Assembly (NCBI RefSeq): GCF_024586455.1
Contig: NC_065923.1
Coordinates: forward strand, 53,537,237 to 53,601,236
Length of the DNA: 64,000 nucleotides
Source of the DNA: Bactrocera neohumeralis
Taxonomy: Eukaryota; Arthropoda; Insecta; Diptera; Tephritidae
Direction: 5' to 3'
The position numbers were made by a program, and so were the translations under genes. Shown here piece after piece: positions 20,608-30,339 of the stretch; the first letter of the stretch is position 1; each line of letters starts with the position of its first letter. The notes under the pieces were generated by a model. It was not told the DNA's origin, did not search any database, and worked only from the letters and a program-made list of their open reading frames with translations.

Positions 20608-20748
20608 ATGGCAACACAACAGTCGGAGGATATGCAGTTCGGAATGACGAGCACAACACTAGTGTGTGCAGTGCCACTAGAAACCACACAGACCATTCAA
20701 AACAAACTGGAACCGCATCATCAACATGAACTAGACGCCTCCACGCCT
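20608..20748 (+). CDS. Possible first coding exon, 47 codons (hypothetical)
   Basis: ATG at 20608 opens a frame of exactly 47 codons (starting MATQQSEDMQFGMTSTTLVC, ending PHHQHELDASTP). It runs into a consensus donor GTGAGT at 20749-20754, leaving a phase-0 junction. The composition (Gln, Thr, His, Glu; hydrophilic) resembles the N-terminus of a Drosophila-type regulatory protein and is unlike translated AT-rich DNA. The upstream sequence is non-repetitive and could be 5' UTR. No family is recognised. A 137-codon antisense frame covers the same block and is less protein-like. Strand, start and reality are unproven. Confidence 0.35.
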
Positions 20749-20754
20749 GTGAGT

Positions 20755-21520
20755 TGTCTAAGGCTAGTAAGTAAATATATTTTATGAGTAAATGAAGAGG
20801 CAAACAAGCGAGAAAGTCAGTTTGCGATACAAATTGAATTTTAACGAGGAAAACGAACGAGCTGCCCCAACCACAGACCACTAGTTAACACATAAAAATA
20901 TAGAGATATGTATGCAAGTATATGGATATGTAGGTAAATGTACTTATGAGGAAGTTCCTTTGGCTTGATGGCACAGGGTCATGTTATTAAAAACTTTAGG
21001 TTCATGAAATTATGAGTTTCTTATGAATTTACTTCACAGTATTCTATCTTACATATTTCTCTGATTCTCTTTCACATAGTCTTTATACCATATGCCATGA
21101 TGTTTCCTTCAGCAGAACCAATTTTTTCTGGACTTCTCGTTTTCCTCAGTCGCTACTCGATCATACAGCCCTTCCACCTCAGATACCTTCACGGGTATTA
21201 AGATTTTCCTCGAAGAGAGCCTTAAGTTCGCTCAACTTTAAAAATAATATCAGCTTTACCAGCGTAACCTGTACCTAATATAACTGAACGTGATATCCAA
21301 GAAAACTTATCTGCTTCATTGGTCTAAGGAACTGCGTTTTTGGTATATTTTTCAGATAAAATCCGTTAAATGAAAAATTTCTTATGAAAACTCTATAAAA
21401 ATTTATATGAAACTCTACACGTTATAACTAGGCTAAGGCGAATCACGGAGCAAGCTCTTGAAACATCTGAAGATGAATTATTTTTTATTATTTATTTTGT
21501 AGATTATAGGTAAGTAAGGA
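20755..21520. other. No gene seen
   Basis: AT-rich; would be intron if the preceding exon is real. No repeat family or coding segment recognised. Confidence 0.35.
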
Positions 21521-22038
21521 TGTCCAAGAAAGTATCGGAAGTTCTTCATTTCCCCCGCTCATCTCCCGCTAATATGGAAGACAGGTAATTTTTTTGCTAG
21601 GTTAGTACTGCCCTTACGATGCCAAAAATTAGCGCGATCTGTCAACCAGTGGGTTTACAGAAGCTGCTTATGTCAGTCGACCTCAGTAGTGTTTGTCGAA
21701 TTTTACAAAATTTTTTAAATTTTGGGAAAATACTCAACAAATATCATTGAGCAAGCACCGTATTCACCTGATTTAGCTCTATGTGACTTCTGGCTATTCT
21801 TGTAACTCAAAGAACCGCTCCGGGGAAACCATTTTGAGTTAATTGAAACCATCAAAGAAAATTCGACGCGAGAGCAGAGGTCGACTGACATAAACAGCTG
21901 CTGCAAACACACTGGTTACCAGATCGTGTCAATTTTTGGCATCATAATTAAGGACAGTACCAACCTAGGAAAAACAAATTACCTGTCTTCTATATATGCG
22001 GGAGATTCAAATGAAGAATTCCCGATACTTTCTGGACA
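21521..22038. mobile_element. Fold-back mariner derivative with about 160-bp inverted arms
   Basis: The arms at 21521-21684 and 21877-22038 are imperfect inverted repeats. Shared landmarks read in the same sense are tgtcca-gaaagtatcgg, ttcttcattt, gaagacaggtaattt, taggttggtactg (left taggttagtactg), gatgccaaaaatt and tatgtcagtcgacctc. The 190-bp centre holds a mariner C-terminal scrap on the plus strand (YSPDLALCDFWLF-like). The same arm sequence reappears outside the start codon of the mariner at 33140-34260, showing the arms are that family's long terminal repeats. The element is 518 bp and non-autonomous. Confidence 0.75.
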
Positions 22039-22039
22039 G

Positions 22040-23485
22040 AGTGTAAAAAGCAGTTTCTATAACTGTCGGCTCAACGTAAATGGTATAGAATCAGATTGAT
22101 ATACGCCCAAAAACTCGGCAGAATTTACTGAAATTATTTGGAAACTGCTTTTTTTTAAGACAAAAATAACATGTTGAATGAAGTAAGCTGCTAAATTAGC
22201 ATAGGGAAGCTCTTCAAACTTAGTGGAATTGATAATTAGGGTTATACAAAAAATTTAATCGACGAATTTATCCGGGAATAAGGTCAAGAAATGCGACAAC
22301 AACTCTGATTTTAAAATATTGACAGAATCGAAAATTATTTCTAATTATTAAAAAATATGTATTTTATAAATGAGGGATTGTTTTCAATTGAACTATAGAG
22401 AACCAGTAGGTAACGTTTGAAGTGATCATCTTAATAATATAATAATAAATATTTTCGATTATTTACTTCGTTGTTCTTTAAAATAAGCACAGCTTAAAAC
22501 AACCTTTTATTGAGCAGTAAAATTCATGGAATACATAATGAAATATGCATATATTTTTAAAGACTTGAAAACTTGCTCCTTAAGCTTTGCTCCTTGTGAT
22601 CAGTATGCGGGAATGCGAATGTGAAGCACTCTCTCAGCTGCTACCTTGTATAAAAATCATAAAATAAAATATTAAAGCAACTTCACCGACCATGCATCAC
22701 CGGTTGCAGCCAACAACCACAAAAAGTGTTGGGCAAATAGCAAACAAATTTTCCGAGAAATACACGAATATTAACGTAGATGAAGAACTGAAAAGCAGCT
22801 GGAGGACATAAATGCCAAGCTTTCTTAAGGTTATGCCACCAAAGTCGACTTTCTCCACTTGAAGCTACTTGCGCTTTCGACTCTTGGGTTTATATAGTCA
22901 ATTTGTATGAATCTGCATATTTACCTGCGTCTTTCGACTTATCCATGCATATCTATGTATATATAAGTGCATGTCAATATATATACTAATTGTAGCTGCA
23001 AACTGTGTGGGGTATGTCTCAGCAATGCTGCTTCCAGCTAGTTTCAGGCGATGCAACCGCCAGCAGCTCTAACACTTGGCTGAATACTCGAGCAACAGCT
23101 AAGCGCATTCTTGCTCGTTTCCCGAGTATGTTTTTGCTTATAGTGGCTTATGCACTGTTGCTATTATATACTAGTTTTGGTGGTTTTGGCTTTCGGCTTC
23201 TATTTCACAATTGAAATTAAATTCGAAAACTTCTTACTTAAGTAAATATTTGTAAAATTCATAAAGCGCTTAAGGAACGCTAACGGCAAAAAATAATTTT
23301 TTTGGGTACTAGATCAACCTATTTTCGTAGATAAATATAAATAAAAATAATGTCTCCGGTTATCGAAATTAGCTTTCAAAATGGAAATATTTGCTTTCGA
23401 GGTCCGAAATTGAGCTTATTATTAAGTGTGATACTAAGTTCTTGTCTTCTTTTGAAAAATAATGCAATTTTATTGTAAGCAAATA
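22040..23485. other. No gene supported
   Basis: Includes a GC-richer block at 22690-23215 with small open frames: 40 codons from 22692, and 69 codons with a hydrophobic segment at 23005-23214. Neither has splice signals, homology or a convincing start, so no gene is called. Confidence 0.35.
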
Positions 23486-23489
23486 ACTT

Positions 23490-24110
23490 CAACTGAATTA
23501 TTCGAAGTGTTGCCCATCGCTAGTCACAAATTTTTACCATATTTCTGGGAGAGCGCGAATACCAGGACGGAAAAACTGTTCAGCTGGTGTTGCTATTCAA
23601 GAGTCAAGCCATTTTTCGATGCCGGCTTGTGAATGGAACTGCTTCTCGGTCAGACCATGTTCCACCGAACGTCACAAATAATAATCGGACGGGTATTATG
23701 GCGCGTGGTGTTGGACTTCTCATATAAACTTTTTCAGGTAGGTTTTAATAGGTTTGGCAACTTGGCATGCAGCAGAAACACTTTTTCTTGCCTCTACATG
23801 TTTTGGGGTGATCAGGAACCCAAGTTCCCTGTTTCTGAATAATTACCAGCACACGCAATCGCTTTAAAATGGCTCGGCGGGTGACCCAATGCTGAAGCCA
23901 GCACTTCCTGCGTTTGACACAGATCCTGATCAAGCAATGTGTCCAACTCACCGTCTTGGAAGGCCTTTGGCCTTTCTTCAGACTGACGGCCGTTATTATC
24001 GAAATCGAGGTTTTTCAAGCGACGAAACAAATCACAGCACGTTGTTTCACTTCGGGCAGTACCTCCGTAAACTTTGTGGAATTCCCGATGTGCTTGATCA
24101 ACCCATTTCT
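23490..24110 (-). mobile_element. Mariner with deleted catalytic core
   Basis: Minus-strand frames give LFRRLKNLDFDNNGRQSEER, AFQDGELDTLLDQDLCQTQE, VLASALGHPPSHFKAIA and YSETGNLGS, the N-terminal DNA-binding half of a mauritiana-like mariner. Directly after it (23740-23490) comes EKQFHSQAGIEKWLDS, IATPAEQFFRPGIRALPEIW and FVTSDGQHFE in broken frames, the extreme C-terminus. The catalytic centre with its Asp residues is missing between about 23690 and 23800. It is dead. Confidence 0.75.
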
Positions 24111-24154
24111 TTAGCTAAAAGAAAAAGAAAATCAACACTTCCAGCAAATGACGA

Positions 24155-24850
24155 TTCTTCTTCTTCTTCATTGGCGTAGACAAAGCTAACGCGATTATAG
24201 TCGAGTTAACAACAGCGCGCCAGTCGTTTCTTCTTTTCGCAACGTGGCGCCAATTGAATATTCCAAGCAAAGCCAGGTCCCTCTCCACCTGGTCTCTCCA
24301 ACGAAGTGGAGGTCTTCCTCTTCCTCTGCTTCCCTCGGCGGGTATTTCGTCGAATACTTTCAGAGCTGGAGTGTTTTCGTTCATTCGGACGACATGCTCA
24401 GCTGAATAATTCGCTGAACTATGTCAACGTCGGCGTGGTCAACACGCAAGGGACCATAAATCTTTCGCAGAACTTTTCTCTCGAAAACTCGCAACGTCGA
24501 CTCATCAGCTGTTGTCATTGTCCATGCGTCTACACCATAAAGCAGGACGGGAATTATGAGTGACTTATAGAGTTTGGTTTTTATTCGTCGAGAGAGGACT
24601 TTACTTCTCAATCGCCTACTTAGTCCGAAGTACCACCTGTTGGGAAGAGATATTCTGCGTTAGATTTCGATGCTGACATTGTTGTTGGTGTTGATGTTAG
24701 TTCCAAGAGGAAATTGTCTACGACTTCGAAGTTATGACTGTCAACAGTGACGTGGGTGCCTAGTTGCGAGTGCGGCGACCATTTCTTTGATGACAGGAGA
24801 TATTTCGTCTTGCGCAGCAGCAGAGATATTAGTTATATGTATTATGTAAG
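24155..24850 (-). mobile_element. RTE-type LINE 3' end with (GAA)n tail
   Basis: Minus-strand frames read LRSKVLSRRIKTKLYKSLII, PVLLYGVDAWTMTTADESTL and RVFERKVLRKIYGPLRVD (24611-24381). These continue as EIPAEGSRGRGRPPLRWRDQ, VERDLALLGIFNWRHVAKRR and NDWRAVVNSTI (24384-24170). This is the conserved region after the RT in RTE-type elements. It ends in five GAA units (TTC on the plus strand, 24155-24169), the microsatellite tail typical of the clade. A frameshift and a deletion near 24400, where the L-W-GHV-RM block should be, show it is inactive. The 5' end is truncated near 24850. Confidence 0.8.
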
Positions 24851-24859
24851 TTAGTAAAA

Positions 24860-26370
24860 TTAAAATATTTTTTCACATAGCCTAAATAGTCTTTTGCTAG
24901 GTTCCCATTTCGACATGATTCGATCCCCATAAGTTCTTAAATAGTTTGTTCTACGTGTGTTATTCTACGACAAACATCCAGAATCCTTAGTCCTTAGACC
25001 CTTACACATACATATTGATTCCAAAAATTTCCATTTCTTGTTAGTTCAGACAAGTGGTTTTGTCAAAATTCTACAAATATATTTTTATTTTACGCTATGA
25101 GAGTTGGAATGTTGTTGCTTTCAAACTTCTCCTTACAAGATTATTTCGCTATATACGAGTACACATACAAATATCAGCCGAAAACTCGCTGTGTGAAATG
25201 GAAAATAACAATGAGAATAAAATAAGTCACACTGATTGCTGGACAAAACAACTGACAAAAGTGTCATCATTACGTAACTACAGGACAGCAAAAGACTCAT
25301 GATTATTGCCCTATTGATGCTTCGGGCATTTGGCAGATTAGCCAAAGCATGGAGGCAATGCATAACCATGAACTTACTTAATTTGATGGTTGTTGTATTT
25401 GCCTCCTTTTAAGTGGAAATTCAGGGCTCTGTTTGCCAGAAGCCTGGCGGTCATCATGTTCGCCCAAATTGCCAAACTATTTCCATTAAGTTCTGCTAAT
25501 TTAGCCGATCTCTTCTGTTCGGCGGGTTGTGTTAGCTTCGCTTGAGGCGTGCAAACTTTGGCTTGACTTTTTAACTGTCCCCAACAAAATACTGGCAGGG
25601 TTTCACTGACGAAGGATAACGAAGCAATTTTGGGAACTCGCCAACAAGTTTAACTGTTGCTGTGTATGCCAGTATATATGTATAATATGTATATATATTA
25701 GCATAAATTTAGTGCACTGAATACACATAGTAGCATGGTTGTGGAAATATTTTTTTTGGAGAAGAAAATATCAATCTTTAAATTAAACTTGTTTTCTGCG
25801 ATTTTTTAATGCAAGTAGCGAAAATTGTTATTAAGTGTTTGTACTTACTAGATGAATTCATATAATTCTCATTATTTTAGGGTATTTCCATCCAGATTCC
25901 TAAAGAGTAAAAATATATATATTAAGGGGTTAGAACAGCAATAGACTAACCTTATTTTTTTCTAAATTTAGTTACATAATTATTTAATTAGGGCTAAAAT
26001 AAAAGCCAAAAAAGTGTAAAATTAAATATTTTCGTTTATATACAATATTATAAAGAACATAATTTTTTGAGCACACGAGACAGTTTTTAAAAACTTTCAA
26101 AGTTCTACTTTACCCTAGGTGGCAACTATTGAAACTAAATCTTGAATTTTTTGGCGTATTTATATCTTTCTCAACTCTACTAAGGGTGGCAGCTGTTTTA
26201 TATCTTCTTTTATATTACTTTTGGGCAAAAAATAGTAAGACTTTTTAATTAAATTTCGCACGAAGTATTTTTTTTTCAAGATTGGTATGACTGTCAGCGA
26301 CATCTGCGCCAAATGTCACATCAAAATAATCACTAGTATTTAGTATGCGCTTGTCTTTCTGAAGTACGTA
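24860..26370. other. No gene seen
   Basis: Mostly AT-rich. A GC-richer, non-repetitive patch at 25385-25640 has no open frame of note. Confidence 0.35.
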
Positions 26371-26379
26371 AAGTGCATT

Positions 26380-27050
26380 CGGCGATTTTACGATAAGTGA
26401 AATTATTCAACAAAGAAGTTCCTTTAAATTTGTGTTTCTGTAGCTGAAACGTTTAGAATGTTTGGAAAAGGCCTTCGGCAATATTTCTTTGCCGCGGACA
26501 AGTGTTTTTGTTTGGTACAAATTACGCAAAGAGAAACACGTTGACGACAGGTCACGTCCACTGATGATCAACAAGTCAATAAAATAAAAGAACTGATGCT
26601 TGAGAGTCGGCGATTAACAGTCGGAAATCCTACTGGCATTGTTTCCGTCCATGAAATAATGCTTTCCGACAACCAAGATGTCATGAAACGTCATATTATT
26701 GGCGATGAGTTTTGAATCTATACTTTTGACCCGAAAAGAGACGACCAAGCGGCCGAATATAGTAGCAAGTGAGTTTTTCGCCAAATTTTGAATCAATATT
26801 GTGCCACAACCCTCGTATTCGCCTGATTTAGCTCCATGTGAATTCTGGCAAAAACTCAAATGACCGCTCCGGGAAACCGTTTTGAGTCAATTGAAGACAT
26901 TAAACGTGAATCGCTACGCGCATTGTAGGCTATTCCAAAAATTGGCTTTAACAACTATTTCGAGGATTGTAAGAAACGTTGGCACAAGTGTATTCTGGCC
27001 AAGGGAGATTACTTTGAAAGGGACGACATAGATTTTGAAGAATAAATTAA
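26380..27050 (+). mobile_element. Mariner remnant, nearly collinear but mutated
   Basis: Plus-strand pieces run in mariner order: KLFNKEVPLNL, VFLFGTNYAKR, DDQQVNKIKELMLESRRLTV-like, TGIVSVHE, then IIGDEF-IYTFDPKRDDQAAEY-like and PQPSYSPDLAPCEFWQK-like. They end with LKRPLRETVLSQLKTLNVNR-like frames and KRWHKCILAKGDYFER up to a stop near 27043. The block holding the second catalytic Asp (HHDNAPSH) and its surroundings are deleted. Stops are frequent. Same subfamily as the copies at 11066 and 53440. Confidence 0.75.
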
Positions 27051-27059
27051 GAATTTTAA

Positions 27060-29980
27060 AATTATGAAGAAAACTCTTACCCTTTTTTGCTCATAGTAGT
27101 AAAAGATGCTAAATTAAAACCCCTAAAAATTTCTGAGATATAATATTTATGCAGAAGGCTTCCTTAGACCTTCAATATATTGTTTAATTTTGGTTAATTT
27201 AACAATGATAACTCTGCTCCAAAGTAGGCAACTACTTTCTACTATCTGCAAAGAATTAACCAATATTTTCCACAATTTTACTCTTATTTAAGACTAACCG
27301 AACATTTTTCGGAAAAACTTTTGAAATGCCTTATAACTACCTACCAATCACACGAAGACTTAGTACAATGCTCCATGGCTTTGAAGAGACTGCCTCCACC
27401 CTCTAAAAGAGCCAAAAAATATATGTATATAAAATAAACTATTCTCCATTCTCAAAATTCGATTCAGTACCACGCTCATAAGTCAGTCTTGGTGACGTTG
27501 AAGATGAGAAGGGAGTGTTGGAATATATTTTAAGATTTGATGGAAAATTACCTTACATTTTAAGAGAGATAAATAGAATTGAAAGTGAAAACCAAATGAG
27601 CGATTTGAATTCGGTTGGTGATTTGGAGAACTTAATTTTAATAATTCTCAGGCATTGAATCCTCATATACATACATGCAGCTCACCTCAATTCCATGCTT
27701 TTGCATTTTTCTAAGCTATGGCACCAAACCTTTCCATTAATATTACAAATATTTTCTTCAGGACTTCACAGCTGCCCTAAAGAAAATGAACACTTGTTGC
27801 TATCAAATAGAAAACTTTCGTGCCGAAATTAATGTGTATGTATGTATACTTGTATATAGGTATTATGTACATTTACTTGCTTATATATGTTACACTTGTA
27901 TATAAATATTTGTATAGTATTATAGCTATATGCATACATGAATGTGCATCTCTTACAAGTAGCTTACAACATATAAAATATCCACCAGCCTGAAGCCTTG
28001 CCTCAGTCTTGAAGAAGAGTAGTCGCATACACACGCACAGAAAGCAACTTAATTATTGCCAACAACAACGTGGACGAGGACAAGGCATGAAATGTTGACG
28101 CTCGTGGTGTCTAGGCTGCTAATGATAGCCCGAATGTGCCAGCTGTGAATGGCGGGTTTTTGCTGACAGACAGGCAGACAGCTGTTGGCCTTGCGAGCCT
28201 CTTCAACACTTGTCGCTCACGTTCTTCAACAGAATGGCGAATTGCGACGACGATCGTTAACAAGACTTATTTTAGTCAAATTGAGAATGTGTGCGTGAAT
28301 GTTGCTAATTGCTGTTAACATTGTGTTGCAAGGCACAAGAGTTGAATGATAATTGTAATGAAGGTGAAGTCATTTCTGAGGTCGTATTGAAAGTGGAAAG
28401 TAATACGTAATATATGCCTAGATTTTAAGTCTAATGAAGTGAGAAAAATAATACAGACATAGCAATTAGTTCGTTTGTAATTGTGGCAACACTAACAGAA
28501 AGAAATTAATTGTGGTTTAGAACTTTAAAGAGACCAAGCAGTTCGATGTCTACACTTCGTGGTTGAGGAAGGGGAAGTTTCGGTTGATAAAATAATAAAA
28601 GACTTTAAGGATATGCTACTCGTGTAGAAAACTAGCAAAATGATCTCATAAAAAATGTTCTTTGGAATTATGAAACATAAAATGTTTTGCAATTATCGCT
28701 GCCCCTAAAAAGCTTTTAAGCCACATAATAAGAATCATACTTTCGCAGGTACCTAGTATTATTTATTATATATTATATGGAAAATATCTTTAGAGTTATT
28801 TTGATTATTTTTTATTCTTTCATAGATTTAGTTGCAAAAAGCTGACCTTCAGTCGCAAAAGTTGAATAAGGAAAGCAAGTGAACCGAATTCAATTGAAAG
28901 ATTCGAGTTCAGCAATATTTTCTTGCATTCACAGACTTCTTCTTGCCCCGATTGAGCTTTAAATAATGCTCTGTATTTATTGTCACTGCACTTTCGCTGC
29001 TTGTCGCATCTTCGACTTTAATTTTGTTGCTTTTTCTGTTTCACTTTCAGCATTTCGTATTTACTTGCGCTCCTTACTTTGCAGCAACAACAAGGGCAGA
29101 ATACAACAACGACGCTGCAGAGTTGCTACTTCTCAAGTGTGCGCGGTATGTGCCCGTCAATGTCTGGCGCGCTGTTTGTCAACACAATTTTTACGACACT
29201 TGGCAGCTTTTGTATGCGTTAAATGTTGCGTATACGTCGTGTAGCACCCACTCTAAATCAACAATGAAGCGCAGATTCGTCAGCGAAATAACTATGAAAG
29301 CGAAATAGCAATGGCATTTTAAACACCCGCGCTCCTTAATACTTCCACAAAATGTCTGTTAAATCGCTTTAAATATTGTGCGACTTGTTGCATATTTGCA
29401 AGTGCTATTATTGCTAAAACGTTATGCGTTTTCAAGTTCAATAAGCAAAGCAATAAAGAACAGCCACAAAAGTGCCATAAATACTTTTGTTTTTTTGGCT
29501 CAAAACTTCCATGAAAAAATGTAAAGCCGAAAATAGAAATAAATACAACTTTCGAAGGAGAGCGAATGCAATAAATAAGACAGCTCGGCGGAAGGAACAG
29601 CTTGGCGAGTAGCGCTGGGGTTATTTGCTTGTATGTAAGTCTAAACTTTTTGTTTTTTTACAGTTTTGGATCTCCATTTTATGCTGCGAATATTGCAGAA
29701 GTTTAATTCAACCGTACTGAAATTAGTGAGCGCACATGACTTAACGGATCTCATAAAATTTTAAATTTATGCACGAAAAATGCGCCAGGACATGCATAAT
29801 GAATAATTTAAGGCTCAGCAATAAGGCAGAGAAATAAAATAAAATAATTGTTTGAACTATGAAGGTCAAAGTTAAGGATACAATGAACACATATAAAAAA
29901 ACTTAACCTACTTTTTTCAGTAGCCTTTTTTAGCAGATCACGCGTGAGTCGTCTCAAGCTGTAATGTTATCTTTTTCAGT
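27060..29980. other. No gene supported
   Basis: Mostly AT-rich with TATG-type patches (27835-27950). GC-richer islands at 28080-28320 and 28960-29320 carry small open frames without homology. At about 29050 a fair acceptor (ctgtttcactttcag) precedes one of these, but no donor or recognisable product follows. Confidence 0.35.
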
Positions 29981-30335
29981 ATTGTTTGAAAGTTTATTAC
30001 GGAAATTCAGGTTCTGTAAAGAATGTGTTTCGTGCGCTTTCCCCAATTTATGTTCAACATAACTGGAATATTGAGCGTACTATTCGCAACACTATGACCC
30101 CTCTTGAGACCCAGCATTCACTATTGGATAATATTCGACCGAATAGACCACGCCTAGCTCACAGTCACAGCCGTAGCGACCGTTATCGCGACATGATAAC
30201 CAATTATTTGATGCCTGAAATTGGAATTTGTGACGTGGGCGACATTTGGTGTCAACAACACGGCGCCACTTTAATCACATCGTACTAATAAATGGATTTA
30301 TTGAGAGAACACTTCGGTGAGCAGATAATTTAAAG
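29970..30335 (+). mobile_element. Internally deleted Tc1/mariner-type element
   Basis: One plus-strand frame joins KVYYGNSGSVKNVFRALSPI, NIERTIRNTMTPLETQHSLL and DNIRPNRPRLAHSHSR directly to DRYRDMITNYLMPEIGICDV and GDIWCQQHGATLITSY. The first part is the N-terminal DNA-binding region of a family whose full-length members I remember as ending VNGERYR-MI--FFLP and MWFQQDGATCHTA. A further scrap MDLLREHFGEQII lies at 30293-30331 after a stop. The middle, with the first catalytic Asp, is absent, and the second site QQDGATCHTA has become QQHGATLITS. The R1-type LINE begins directly after it. Confidence 0.7.
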
Positions 30336-30339
30336 TGGG

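Noticed and set aside
20468..20881. 137-codon minus-strand frame with hydrophobic Cys/Leu-rich product
   Set aside because: Opposite to the more protein-like 20608-20748 frame; no start context, splice signals or homology.
23005..23214. 69-codon frame with a hydrophobic segment
   Set aside because: Hydrophobicity follows from T-rich DNA; no promoter, poly(A) signal or splice support.
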